Source: Eggerthellaceae bacterium
GTDB taxonomy: Bacteria; Actinomycetota; Coriobacteriia; Coriobacteriales; Eggerthellaceae
Direction: 5' to 3'
Length of the DNA stretch: 23,004 bases
Assembly: GCA_003452695.1 (NCBI GenBank)
Contig: DMNP01000157.1
Coordinates: 1-23,004, forward strand
A program made the position numbers and the translations under genes. Below, piece by piece: positions 15,253 through 22,745 of the stretch. Under the pieces are notes generated by a model. It saw nothing but the letters and a program-made list of their open reading frames with translations. It had not been told where the DNA came from and searched no databases. The number at the start of each line of letters is the position of its first letter. Position 1 is the stretch's first letter.

Positions 15253-15486
15253 ATGGATTTTGGAGCACTGTACGATTTTCTATTCGGAACCTATGCAGGC
15301 ATCGGCGTGCTCATAGGCGTGTCGCTTGTGGCGTGCGTGCTGATTGCCTTCGTGCTGGAACGACGCACGCGTAAAATCTATGCCGACCGCGGACCACGCG
15401 ACGACGAGGACGAATGGTCGCTCTTCGATGACGACGAAGAAGACGACGACAACGACGATGATGATGAAGGCGCTGATGCGCGATGA
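15253..15486 (+). CDS. Small membrane protein with acidic tail
   Basis: The 77-residue product has one membrane segment (GIGVLIGVSLVACVLIAFVL, about 15-34), then a basic ERRTRK stop-transfer segment, then a strongly acidic cytoplasmic tail of mostly Asp and Glu. The layout implies N-out, C-in. ATG 15253 is chosen over the frame's first ATG (15214) because it follows a GAAGGAAGCGAAG box and starts just before the membrane segment. Its stop overlaps the start of the adenosyltransferase gene (ATGA, 15483-15486), so the two are translationally coupled. No family was recognised; the acidic tail could bind metal ions or basic protein partners. Confidence 0.75.
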   Translation: MDFGALYDFLFGTYAGIGVLIGVSLVACVLIAFVLERRTRKIYADRGPRDDEDEWSLFDDDEEDDDNDDDDEGADAR

Positions 15487-15989
15487 GGTTCTACACGCGC
15501 ACGGGCGACAAGGGCGAAACATCGCTGTACTCGGGCGAGCGCGTGCCGAAGAACGCGGCGCGCGTGGAAGCGTACGGCACGGTGGACGAGTTGCAGGCCT
15601 GCGTGGGCTTCGCGCGTTCTCTGGTGCAAGACGCGGACATGAACGCAGACCTGCTGGCCGTGGAAGGCGTGCTCGGCGGCGTTATGGCCCAGCTGGCCAC
15701 GATTGGAGAGCGCACGTGGATCGTTGCCGAGGACGTGGCCAACATCGAAGCGCTCTGCGACAAGTACACCGATTTCCTGGCGGCAATCGGCTGGAAGCCC
15801 GACTTCGTCCTGCCCGGCGAATCTCCCGCGTCATCCGCCCTGCACATGGCCCGCACAACGGCCCGCCGCAGCGAACGACGCATCCTGACACTCGCCGAAA
15901 CCGACCCCGTCGACCCCCTGTTGCTCCAATACGTGAACCGCACTTCCGACCTGTTCTACGTAATGGCGGTGTATGTGGACAAGCGCTGA
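15483..15989 (+). CDS. PduO-type cob(I)alamin adenosyltransferase
   Basis: The 168-residue protein carries the family's ATP-binding N-terminus TRTGDKGETSLYSGE (5-19), then RVEAYGTVDELQA (27-39) and the C-terminal ARTTARRSERR and VNRTSDLFYVMA segments, with the conserved Arg and Asn residues of the active site. It transfers adenosine from ATP to the cobalt of cob(I)alamin to make coenzyme B12, in the cytoplasm. The length fits a stand-alone PduO/MMAB domain. It is translated through an ATGA overlap from the small membrane protein. No B12-dependent enzyme or cobalamin riboswitch is apparent next to it, so it probably serves enzymes encoded elsewhere. Confidence 0.92.
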   Translation: MRFYTRTGDKGETSLYSGERVPKNAARVEAYGTVDELQACVGFARSLVQDADMNADLLAVEGVLGGVMAQLATIGERTWIVAEDVANIEALCDKYTDFLAAIGWKPDFVLPGESPASSALHMARTTARRSERRILTLAETDPVDPLLLQYVNRTSDLFYVMAVYVDKR

Positions 15990-16008
15990 GCAAACGCTCA
16001 GATTGCGC

Positions 16009-16042
16009 GCCGCCCGGACAGCCGGGCGGCATAGAGCGAGCT
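16009..16042. repeat. Hairpin plus GCATAGAGCGA tail, copy C of the dispersed repeat
   Basis: GCCGCCCGG (16009-16017) pairs perfectly with CCGGGCGGC (16022-16030) around ACAG. The stem runs straight into the GCATAGAGCGA tail shared with copies A and B. It lies between two convergent genes and may help end transcription, although no T-run follows. Confidence 0.6.
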
Positions 16043-16119
16043 GCGGCGACCAATCAGGCCAGCCCGGATTCCACGGAGCGGAACCGAAAACCGAAGACCA
16101 TCTTCCCTGGCAACTACAG

Positions 16120-17103
16120 CTAGCCGATAAGCGATTGCAGCCATTCCTTGTATTCGGCACGCACGGTACGGGGCGCTTGTATGGTTACGCCGCCATCCAA
16201 GCCCGCTATCCAGCCGAAGAACTGGGGGCTCTTCACCACGTTCACGCGCACGTCCACATAAGCGTCCGTGGATTTCGCCACGTCCAAATCGTGGCCGAAG
16301 AAATCGACGACCGTGTCTACGAGCTGTTCTTTCACGCGCAGGGTGACGGTCGTGGGATCGCCGTGGAACATGCCGAAGCGCTTGTATGCGAAATCCTCGT
16401 ATTCGTATGCGGTAATTTCGGCGTTGCGCGCAGCGCGCTCGTCGCTGAGCTGCAGCAGCTCCATGCGGTCGATGCGATAGGTCTTTATCTTCTGGTCGGT
16501 ATCGTCGTAGCCGGCAAGATAGTAGTTGCCGTCGGCATAGACCACCTTCACGGGCGTGAGCAGATAGCGCCTTCCCTCGTGGCGCGCCTTGCGCTTCAGA
16601 TCGGTGTTGTAGCTGAAATACAGGAACTGCACCTTGCGCTTGCGCTGCAGCGCCTCGTGGATGATGTCCACGCTGTGGAAGGTGGATTCGCTCAGGCTTT
16701 TCACGCGGTCCTGCACATGCACCCGCTTGTCCAGCGCCTTGCGCTCGCGTGCGCTGACCAGGCCCTTCAAGCTCTTCACCAGCTGGTTCGACTTGCGCTC
16801 GGTTATGAAGCGGCTCGACTGAACGGCGTCGATGAGCATCATTACGTCGTCCAGGCTGAATTCGCTGCGCACCAGCACGTATTGCACGGGGCGCGCCGAC
16901 AGTTTCTGGATGTCCACGCCCACATCGCGCAGAGCGATGATATCGCGATAAATCGACTTGCGTTCCGCGGTGATGCCCTCTTCGCTGAGCCGCTGCAAGA
17001 TTTGCGGCATGGTCAGACCGTGTTCGGGGTCGGTTTCTTCTTGCAGGATGCGCATGAGGTAGAGCAATTTCAGTTTTTGCTTCTGGTCATTTCCGCCTGC
17101 CAT
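16120..17103 (-). CDS. WYL-domain transcriptional regulator
   Basis: This is a 327-residue regulator. Residues 1-65 form the N-terminal winged helix-turn-helix (KLLYLMRILQEETD, then ITAERKSIYRDIIALRDVGV). The middle and C-terminal parts are a WYL domain, seen in RRYLLTPVKVVYADGNYYLAG and KIKTYRIDRMELLQL with the conserved arginines, followed by a WCX-type C-terminal extension. WYL proteins sense ligands, often nucleotides or nucleic acids, and regulate metabolic or defence genes; no target is visible here. A strong GGGGAGGAGG box precedes ATG 17103. The gene is single and converges on the adenosyltransferase gene. Confidence 0.92.
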   Translation of the reverse strand: MAGGNDQKQKLKLLYLMRILQEETDPEHGLTMPQILQRLSEEGITAERKSIYRDIIALRDVGVDIQKLSARPVQYVLVRSEFSLDDVMMLIDAVQSSRFITERKSNQLVKSLKGLVSARERKALDKRVHVQDRVKSLSESTFHSVDIIHEALQRKRKVQFLYFSYNTDLKRKARHEGRRYLLTPVKVVYADGNYYLAGYDDTDQKIKTYRIDRMELLQLSDERAARNAEITAYEYEDFAYKRFGMFHGDPTTVTLRVKEQLVDTVVDFFGHDLDVAKSTDAYVDVRVNVVKSPQFFGWIAGLDGGVTIQAPRTVRAEYKEWLQSLIG

Positions 17104-17282
17104 GAGGCCTCCTCCCCGGTGGGTTACTGAGTGCAGTATATCGTGACAAATCTTGCGAATTATTTCGATTGAGTCACATATACGAAAAGGCCACGTCTAT
17201 TGAAAAACTGTTCTTCTAGCCAGCAGAACCCCCCTTGGAAACGAACCTTCGGGTCGGGAAAAAGTCCGCTCTCTGCGACAAA

Positions 17283-17310
17283 GCGAGCCGCAGGAAACAC
17301 TGCGGCTCGC
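17283..17310 (-). terminator. Terminator of the C39-like secreted protein gene
   Basis: GCGAGCCGCAG (17283-17293) pairs perfectly with CTGCGGCTCGC (17300-17310) around a six-base loop. On the minus strand the stem is followed by TTTGTC, 72 bases after the stop codon at 17382. Confidence 0.65.
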
Positions 17311-17381
17311 CCAGCACGATGCTCCCAGGCCGTGTGGCCACGGGGTTCTTCTCGCGAAAACGAATGGAGAATAATCGGCGA

Positions 17382-18110
17382 CTAGCGCGTGGAAATGTGC
17401 TCGCAGCCGTCGCCGTACAGGGAATAGCGCTCGCTTGCCACGATTTGGGCAGCATCCCACGGATCGAGCGCTATGAAGTTATCCAAGCTAAGATGGTCGG
17501 GGTCTGCGGCGTTGCAGTAGCCGATAAGCGCAATCCAATGCTCGCCCGACACGCCCGCCACATGAATGACGGTGGGCCGTCCGGCAGCTATCTGGTCGTA
17601 GGCTTCGCGCAGCAGCTGCTCGTCGGAGCCAACGCAGCGAAACGCCGATTCGCCGCCGCCCCAATCGGGCCACATGCAGCACGAGCAGTTGTAGTACGAG
17701 TGATCGTGCACCGTGCCGTCCAGCACGGCATCGGCGTATGCGCACGAGAAACTGGGACAGCAAATGCTGTGGCCCGTCTGCTCCTGCGACCCGATGGCGT
17801 CGATGGCCGCCCGGTCGTAGGGAATAACATAGTCCACGGCATCGTCTTTCGCCTGCACTGCGGCATTTCCGGCTGCAGATGCGGCTGTCGGGCGGGTCGA
17901 AGCCGCAGATGCGTCTTCAGCCTGCGCCGTTGCAGTGGACGATGTGGCCATCTGGGCCACGCTCTGGGTCGCCGGCAGGCGATCCGACAGGGGCTGGGCC
18001 ATCGCCGTTGCCGGCGGCACCGAGATTGCCAGGGCCAAGCCCAGGACCAACGTTGCAAGCGTTGCGCCCTTCGTAGTTGTTTCGTTCTTCTTCGCTACCT
18101 TCACATACAT
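17382..18110 (-). CDS. Secreted C39-like cysteine peptidase-like protein
   Basis: The protein has 242 residues. A signal peptide is clear: basic start, hydrophobic ATLATLVLGLALAISV, likely cleavage at AMA-QP near residue 38. An Ala/Thr-rich linker follows to about residue 95. The remaining domain looks papain/C39-like: Cys118 or Cys123 in SICCPSFSCAYADAV, His191 in GEHWIALIGY, and Asp216 in IALDPWD. That is the usual order of Cys, His and Asp in Peptidase_C39_2 proteins. Nine cysteines, including NCSCC (142-145), suggest disulfides or metal binding. The substrate is unknown. ATG 18110 was chosen over the longer frame (18206) because it follows GAGGAAAGG and opens the signal peptide. The mRNA leader contains a 13-bp hairpin. 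Confidence 0.78.
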   Translation of the reverse strand: MYVKVAKKNETTTKGATLATLVLGLALAISVPPATAMAQPLSDRLPATQSVAQMATSSTATAQAEDASAASTRPTAASAAGNAAVQAKDDAVDYVIPYDRAAIDAIGSQEQTGHSICCPSFSCAYADAVLDGTVHDHSYYNCSCCMWPDWGGGESAFRCVGSDEQLLREAYDQIAAGRPTVIHVAGVSGEHWIALIGYCNAADPDHLSLDNFIALDPWDAAQIVASERYSLYGDGCEHISTR

Positions 18111-18128
18111 CCTTTCCTCGCGATTGGG

Positions 18129-18160
18129 CGGGATGGCCTTGCATCCGGCAAGCCATCCCG
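18129..18160 (-). promoter_or_regulatory. Hairpin in the 5' leader of the C39-like gene
   Basis: CGGGATGGCCTTGC (18129-18142) pairs with GCAAGCCATCCCG (18148-18160) with one bulged base and a five-base loop. It ends 18 bases before the ATG at 18110 and just upstream of the ribosome binding site. It could protect the mRNA or control translation. Confidence 0.5.
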
Positions 18161-18465
18161 TGTTCGAATGTGCAGCATTTGCAGGCCAACGCGCGCGATC
18201 GTGCAACCCCGCCGTCGGCCCGGCCCAATCGATGACACGACCTTAAGGCAGGTTCCGCAGCGTTCCGGTAATCCGACATTTTTGACACCAGATGCCGACG
18301 CGGCGGGCACCACAACGGCATAGGATTTACAAAACCGCTGTTCAGGGGTCTTCACATATCTGACAAGTATTTCATCGTTTCTTCAGGACACACAACTGCG
18401 TCACATCGACCGTGAGCGGGAAGTGCATGGGGCATTGGCCGACCATATTTAATGCATAATTTTTT
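18161..18465. other. Divergent intergenic region, nothing assignable
   Basis: This stretch lies between the C39-like gene and the winged-helix gene. It must contain the minus-strand promoter of the former and becomes markedly AT-rich towards 18465. I see no gene, repeat or recognisable RNA in it. Confidence 0.5.
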
Positions 18466-18505
18466 TACTCTATGCTCTTTATTTTTTCGTTTCTTAGAGT
18501 ATAGT
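18466..18505 (+). promoter_or_regulatory. AT-rich promoter with inverted repeat, short or leaderless transcript
   Basis: TATAGT (18500-18505) is only 10 bases before ATG 18516, and no ribosome binding site is present, so the transcript may be leaderless. TACTCTA (18466-18472) and TAGAGTA (18495-18501) form an inverted repeat whose right half overlaps the -10, a plausible operator for the regulator itself. Confidence 0.45.
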
Positions 18506-18515
18506 TTCTTGATAC

Positions 18516-18836
18516 ATGGACCACTTAAACGCACAACGGGGCCTGGTGAACCTGTTCACCTCGGACTCATACCGGTTGCTGTGCCTGCTTGCGAATTTGC
18601 AGACCGACACCTTGGATGGGAAACGGGTGCGCGAAAGCCAGCAAGAGATTGCAGAGCTTTTCCACGTGAGCAAGGGAAAGCTTAACCCGCTGATGCAATC
18701 GCTCGTTGCATCCGGGTGCATTCGAAAATATCGGGCCCGCAGCGGCTACACCGTTACGGACCTGGGAGCGCGGGTCGTCGAGCACATCGCACAGCTCGAG
18801 GCCCTCGCACATGCGAGCACGGAAAGCGAAAGCTAG
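18516..18836 (+). CDS. Small winged-helix transcriptional regulator
   Basis: The 106-residue protein is a single winged-helix domain. The helix-turn-helix is about residues 43-66 (QEIAELFHVSKGKLNPLMQ), followed by LVASGCIRKYRARSGYTVTD, where the basic stretch and GYTVT form the wing. This is the layout of MarR/Crp-type C-terminal domains, but no ligand or metal site is seen. It starts almost on its promoter, without a ribosome binding site, and a promoter-overlapping inverted repeat suggests autoregulation. No target gene is evident; the C39-like gene diverges from it. Confidence 0.75.
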   Translation: MDHLNAQRGLVNLFTSDSYRLLCLLANLQTDTLDGKRVRESQQEIAELFHVSKGKLNPLMQSLVASGCIRKYRARSGYTVTDLGARVVEHIAQLEALAHASTESES

Positions 18837-18865
18837 CGACCAGCTGGAAGGAAGCGATGTAGTCG

Positions 18866-19039
18866 ATGCAGAAACGCATCTTCGCGGGCAAGGCAAGTCT
18901 TCAAGCCGAACCGTTTTGCCCCTACCTGAGCAGCCCCAGCGGATATGCAAACCTACAGCAACGCGCTCGTTCGAAACCTGCGCATATCTGGTCGAGCCTG
19001 GCAGACAGGCTCAGGCCTTACCGGCACGACGGGAAATAA
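18866..19039 (+). CDS. Candidate small protein of 57 residues
   Basis: An ATG at 18866 opens a 57-codon frame starting MQKRIFAGKASL and ending RLRPYRHDGK, with Lys/Arg-rich ends. A GGAAGGAAG sequence lies about 14 bases upstream of the ATG, rather far for a ribosome binding site. No family was recognised and it may be a chance frame. The rest of the gap to 19183 holds nothing I can name. Confidence 0.25.
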   Translation: MQKRIFAGKASLQAEPFCPYLSSPSGYANLQQRARSKPAHIWSSLADRLRPYRHDGK

Positions 19040-19183
19040 CACCACGAGAAGCAGCCCGTCGTTCCTCCCTTCCAGAGCCTCCGAGCTTGTCCCATTTGTC
19101 GCAATCGTCCCCTAACCGCACCATGGCAGATGGGATAAGCTCGGGGGCTCTGTTCTTTGCACGCCCCACGTCCATGGAAAGCG

Positions 19184-21142
19184 TCATTCGACCAGCTTGT
19201 TTATGCGCCGATCGTAGGTGAGGATGCCGTTCGTTTCCTCTTCGATATCGCTCACCTGCGTATACACATAGCCGGCCAGCCCTTTCGGTTCCAGGGCCTC
19301 CACTTCGGCCAGGGCGTCGCGGACAGCACGGCGCCATTCGCGGATGTCGTCGAAAGGCTCGTAGCCATACGCCTCGGGAAGCGAGCTGTGACCTTCTACC
19401 CGATGCGTGAAGCCCCCGAACTCGGATATGAAGAACGCACGGCCGCAGCGGCGGTCGCGCCATACGGCCATATCGCGGAAATAGTTGTGCACGCTGCTGA
19501 AATCGCCGCAACGCTGGTCGTACCACCCGCTTACCGCATCCACCACCCGCGTGGAATCCAAGTCGCGCACCATGGCACAAGCCTTGCGCGCATCGAATTG
19601 GCCCCAGCCCTCGTTGAACAGCGACCAGCCGATGATGCACGGATGCCCGCCGAGCTGCCGTACGGTCCGGCGGCAGGCTTCAGTCCATTCCCGGCGGTAG
19701 TCCGGGTCGCTGGAACCCAGGTTCTCCTGATGGCTGGGAACGTCGTCGCGGTAGTGGTTCCAGCTTATCTTGAACAACGTGGGCTTGTAGCTCCAGTGCC
19801 ACGTGCGGATTTCGGCATCGCCACCGCTTACCATGTCCTGCAGCACGAGCATGCCCAGCTGGTCGCAATGGTAGTACCAACGCGCAGATTCCACCTTTAT
19901 ATGCTTGCGCATAAGGTTGAAACCGGCATCGCGCATGGCCTGGATGTCGAACACGAACGCTTCGTCGGCTGGCGCGGTCATCAGGCCGTCCGACCAATAG
20001 GCTTGATCCAGCACGCCCCGGATGAATAGCGGAGCGCCGTTCAAATACACGCGCGAAACGCCCTTTTCGTCCCTGCGCATTTCCACCGTGCGGAAACCGC
20101 AATAGCTGCGCACCTCGTCTTCTCCGAAAACCAGGCGCAGGTCGTACAGGTAGGGGTCCTCGGGCGACCAGAGGTGCAGGCTGGGAATCTGCACTGCCAG
20201 CGCCACGGAAAGAGTCTGCGCAGCCGCGGATGCTGCGGATGCTGCGGCCGTGGCGGGCAGGACGGGCAGGGCGGGCAGGGCGGGCATGGCCACCTCTTCG
20301 TCGGCCACGGCGACCACGGCGCCTTGGGCATCGAGCACTTCGAGCTTCGCGTGACTCGGCACAGGCGCCGGATGCCGCCCGTCGGCCGCAGGCAGGGAAA
20401 CGCGCACGCCAACCGCCAGGATGCCCGCCTGTGCATCCGGCTCGATCCGAAGCTCGGCAATGTGGGCGGCCGGAACCGTTTCCATCCACACGGTCTGCCA
20501 GATGCCGCTTTGGGCCGAGTACCATATGTCCCCGCGGTCGAAGCGCTGCTTTCCACGCAAGCGGCCGCCGAATTCGCTCGGATCGGCCACGCAGACCGCA
20601 AGCTCGTTTTCTCCTTCGGCAAGCGCATCGGTAATGTCGAAGCAGAACGGGTCGTAGCCCCCCGCATGCGACCCGACCAGCTGCCCGTTCACCCGCACGG
20701 CGCATGCGTAGTCGACCGCCTGAAAATGCAGCAGCACGCGCGCGGGCTGCGCATGACGGCCGCGTGCAGCCCGCGGGTCGTCGAAAGTGCGCCGATACCA
20801 CAGCAGCTCGTCGGGCTGCAGCTGGCGCCCGACGCCCGAAAGCGGTGCCTCGGGGGAAAACGGCACGAGTATTTCCCGGTCGAAGGCTTCATCATCCGGT
20901 TGCACCGCATTGGCGACAACCGCCTGCAAATCGTCGGTGGGCCGATGCGACCCGCTTGCGAACGCGCAGGCCCAGCGCCCGTTCAGCACTTGAAACGTTG
21001 CACGCGCGAGCTGCGGGTCGGGATGTTCCGCCAGCACGTCGTTCGGATCGAGCGCCTCGCCCCACGGCGTCAGCATCGTCGCAAGCTCCGATACCACATG
21101 CTCTTTCGGCTTCGCGCCCAGCACCTTCTTCAAATGCAGCAT
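19184..21142 (-). CDS. Family 2 glycoside hydrolase (beta-galactosidase/glucuronidase type)
   Basis: The 652-residue enzyme has the three-domain GH2 layout: an N-terminal jelly-roll (about 60-210, with YRRTFDDPRA and VRVNGQLVGSHAGGYDPF), an Ig-like domain (about 215-340), and a TIM barrel. The acid/base glutamate is Glu511 in SLFNEGWGQFD and the nucleophile is Glu574 in FFISEFGGF. No signal peptide is present, so it acts in the cytoplasm on an imported beta-glycoside. Exact specificity (galactose, glucuronate or other) is not readable. The Ig-like domain carries an unusual Pro-Leu-Ala and Ala-Ser low-complexity insertion (about 285-308) encoded by short DNA repeats. ATG 21142 follows CAGGGGAAATAGA. 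It is transcribed alone, without transporters or other carbohydrate genes beside it. Confidence 0.92.
   Translation of the reverse strand: MLHLKKVLGAKPKEHVVSELATMLTPWGEALDPNDVLAEHPDPQLARATFQVLNGRWACAFASGSHRPTDDLQAVVANAVQPDDEAFDREILVPFSPEAPLSGVGRQLQPDELLWYRRTFDDPRAARGRHAQPARVLLHFQAVDYACAVRVNGQLVGSHAGGYDPFCFDITDALAEGENELAVCVADPSEFGGRLRGKQRFDRGDIWYSAQSGIWQTVWMETVPAAHIAELRIEPDAQAGILAVGVRVSLPAADGRHPAPVPSHAKLEVLDAQGAVVAVADEEVAMPALPALPVLPATAAASAASAAAQTLSVALAVQIPSLHLWSPEDPYLYDLRLVFGEDEVRSYCGFRTVEMRRDEKGVSRVYLNGAPLFIRGVLDQAYWSDGLMTAPADEAFVFDIQAMRDAGFNLMRKHIKVESARWYYHCDQLGMLVLQDMVSGGDAEIRTWHWSYKPTLFKISWNHYRDDVPSHQENLGSSDPDYRREWTEACRRTVRQLGGHPCIIGWSLFNEGWGQFDARKACAMVRDLDSTRVVDAVSGWYDQRCGDFSSVHNYFRDMAVWRDRRCGRAFFISEFGGFTHRVEGHSSLPEAYGYEPFDDIREWRRAVRDALAEVEALEPKGLAGYVYTQVSDIEEETNGILTYDRRINKLVE
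20226..20289. repeat. Short tandem repeats inside the GH2 gene
   Basis: Two GCGGATGCT units (20226-20243) are followed by four 9-base units of CGGGCAGGG type (20254-20289). All are multiples of three, so copy-number changes would lengthen or shorten the Pro-Leu-Ala/Ala-Ser linker without shifting the frame. Confidence 0.85.
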
Positions 21143-21222
21143 TCTATTTCCCCTGTTTCATCGCGATTCGCTATTTCTGAAGATGATACCGCATAGCACT
21201 CGCAACTCACATGCAGGCGATG

Positions 21223-21252
21223 TGTGTCAAGAGAAACGTCCCCCTGACACAC
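21223..21252. repeat. REP-like palindromic repeat, copy 2
   Basis: It is identical over 30 bases to 5482-5511, in the same orientation. It is intergenic, about 80 bases upstream of the GH2 start codon and about 155 upstream of the rubredoxin start. Confidence 0.75.
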
Positions 21253-21407
21253 GGCGCGGCTGGGCTGCTCTTGGGCGGGTGCTTTTCTCTGGGGTGGCGC
21301 ATCATCTAGTCTTTTGGGGCTAGGTAAGCACGCGTGCTGGCGTGTTGTTCTCGGGTACAATGAACGCAGGCGCTGAACGCGCGAGGACGAGAGAAGAGAG
21401 GTATCCC

Positions 21408-21563
21408 ATGAAATACATCTGCCCATGCGGTTTCGAGTACGACCCCGAAGTTGGCGACCCCGACGCCGGCATCGCCCCGGGCACGGCATTCGAGGACATT
21501 CCCGACGACTGGGTATGCCCCTGGTGCGGCCTGGGCAAGGACGCGTTCGAGCCCGTCGAATAG
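21408..21563 (+). CDS. Rubredoxin with CxC first knuckle
   Basis: This is a 51-residue rubredoxin, a small cytoplasmic electron carrier with one Fe(Cys)4 centre, often serving oxygen or peroxide reduction in anaerobes. The body is typical: [20 protein letters not shown], then [17 protein letters not shown] with the second knuckle CPWC (37-40). The first knuckle reads YICPCGFEY, Cys5-Pro-Cys7, one residue shorter than the usual CxxCG. The codons are unambiguous. An AGAGAGG ribosome binding site precedes ATG 21408; the longer frame from 21342 is unlikely. It is followed by a strong terminator, so it is a single-gene unit. Confidence 0.93.
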   Translation: MKYICPCGFEYDPEVGDPDAGIAPGTAFEDIPDDWVCPWCGLGKDAFEPVE

Positions 21564-21574
21564 CGAACGGGAAG

Positions 21575-21597
21575 CGCCCCACCAGACGGGGCGTTTT
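21575..21597 (+). terminator. Intrinsic terminator of the rubredoxin gene
   Basis: CGCCCC (21575-21580) pairs with GGGGCG (21588-21593) over a seven-base loop, followed by TTTT. It starts 12 bases after the stop codon. Confidence 0.85.
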
Positions 21598-21650
21598 GCA
21601 AAACGAAGGGCCGCTTGCAGTTCAGAATTGCAAGCGGCCCTTCGTTTTGC
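21598..21650. terminator. Long perfect palindrome, probable bidirectional terminator
   Basis: Twenty-two bases (21598-21619) pair perfectly with 21629-21650 across GTTCAGAAT, which can itself close further to a 3-base loop. The GC core GGGCCGCTTGC is flanked by CGTTTTG on both sides, so each strand has a T-tract after the stem. It lies between the convergent rubredoxin and DHH genes. Confidence 0.8.
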
Positions 21651-21794
21651 ATGAAATGTGCCGGCCTATCGGATGGAAAGGGCGGCACATTTGGTTCGCG
21701 AACCTTGCTTACCCACGCCTGCGAGTGCGCTCGGGTCTTCAGAATCCGCATTAGCCCTGCGTTTTTTGGCCGGGCGGTTTTAAACGGCGCTTGC

Positions 21795-22745
21795 CTACAA
21801 CGGCGTGCAGTCCTTGTTCAGCGCTGCAATGATATCGGGCAGCGCAGCATCTACCTTGTCGTTGTCTATCTGGCAGGTGCCGGCGTTGCGGTGACCGCCC
21901 CCGCCATAGGCCAGGCATAGTTCGCCGATGTTGGGATCGCCGTCCTTGTTGATAATGGACTTGCCGATCATCACCGCCGTGTTCTGCTTGCGGAAACCCC
22001 AGGCAACATGGATGGACACCTGAGCTTCGGGATACAGTGCGTATATCATGAAGCGGTTGCCTGCGTAAATCGTCTCTTCGTCGCGCAAATCCAGCACGAC
22101 CACGCGGCCTTCTTGGCGCGCCAGGCGCTTCACCTGCTCGGTGAACAGGTCCTGCTGTTCGAAGTACAGCTCTACGCGCTCCTTCACGTCGGGGTTTTCC
22201 AACACTTCGTCAATCGAGCTTTCAAGGCACAGATGGATGAGCTCCATCATCAAGTCGTAGTTGGAAATGCGGAAATCGCGGAAACGCCCAAGGCCGGTGC
22301 GCGCATCCATAAGGAAGTTCATGAGCACCCAGCCTTCGGGATGCAGCACTTCGTCCAGCGTGAAATCGGCCGAATCGCCCTTGTCCACGGCCCACATCAG
22401 CTCGTCGCTGATACGCGGCAGCGCATCGCGTCCGCCGTAGTAGTCGTACACGACGCGTGCGGCGCTCTTGGCATCGGGGTCGATGATGTAGCGACCTTCG
22501 TAATCCACGCCCTCGAGGCGCGTCAGCTCGGACTCGTGATGGTCGAAAGCCAGGCCCACACGCGGGTCGAAGGGCAGGTTGGTGGTAATGTCGGTCGAGA
22601 ATATTTCGACCTTGCCATCCTGCACGTCCTTCGGGTGCACGAATTTAATCTCGTCTATCAGCCCCTTTTCCTTCAAGATCATCGCGCATACCAGACCGTC
22701 GAAGTCGCTGCGCGTTACCAGCCTACGCTTTTGCGTTTTTGTCAT
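21795..22745 (-). CDS. DHH/DHHA1 family phosphoesterase
   Basis: The 316-residue protein has the DHH catalytic motifs in order: RSDFDGLVCA (Asp14, Asp16), STDITTN (Asp52), FDHHES (Asp68-His69-His70) and an Asp-rich VDKGDS. The C-terminal DHHA1 domain ends in GGGGHRNAG (281-289), which binds the substrate phosphate. Relatives hydrolyse phosphodiester or phosphoanhydride bonds as exopolyphosphatase, nanoRNase/pAp phosphatase or cyclic dinucleotide phosphodiesterase, using Mn2+. This member has no PAS, GGDEF or CBS domain, so I cannot choose between them. It is cytoplasmic, with a GGGAG box before ATG 22745. It is a single-gene unit. Confidence 0.9.
   Translation of the reverse strand: MTKTQKRRLVTRSDFDGLVCAMILKEKGLIDEIKFVHPKDVQDGKVEIFSTDITTNLPFDPRVGLAFDHHESELTRLEGVDYEGRYIIDPDAKSAARVVYDYYGGRDALPRISDELMWAVDKGDSADFTLDEVLHPEGWVLMNFLMDARTGLGRFRDFRISNYDLMMELIHLCLESSIDEVLENPDVKERVELYFEQQDLFTEQVKRLARQEGRVVVLDLRDEETIYAGNRFMIYALYPEAQVSIHVAWGFRKQNTAVMIGKSIINKDGDPNIGELCLAYGGGGHRNAGTCQIDNDKVDAALPDIIAALNKDCTPL

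Noticed and set aside
15973..17130. 385-codon plus-strand frame opposite the WYL regulator
   Set aside because: The minus strand encodes a clear WYL protein with a strong ribosome binding site; the plus frame has no recognisable motif.
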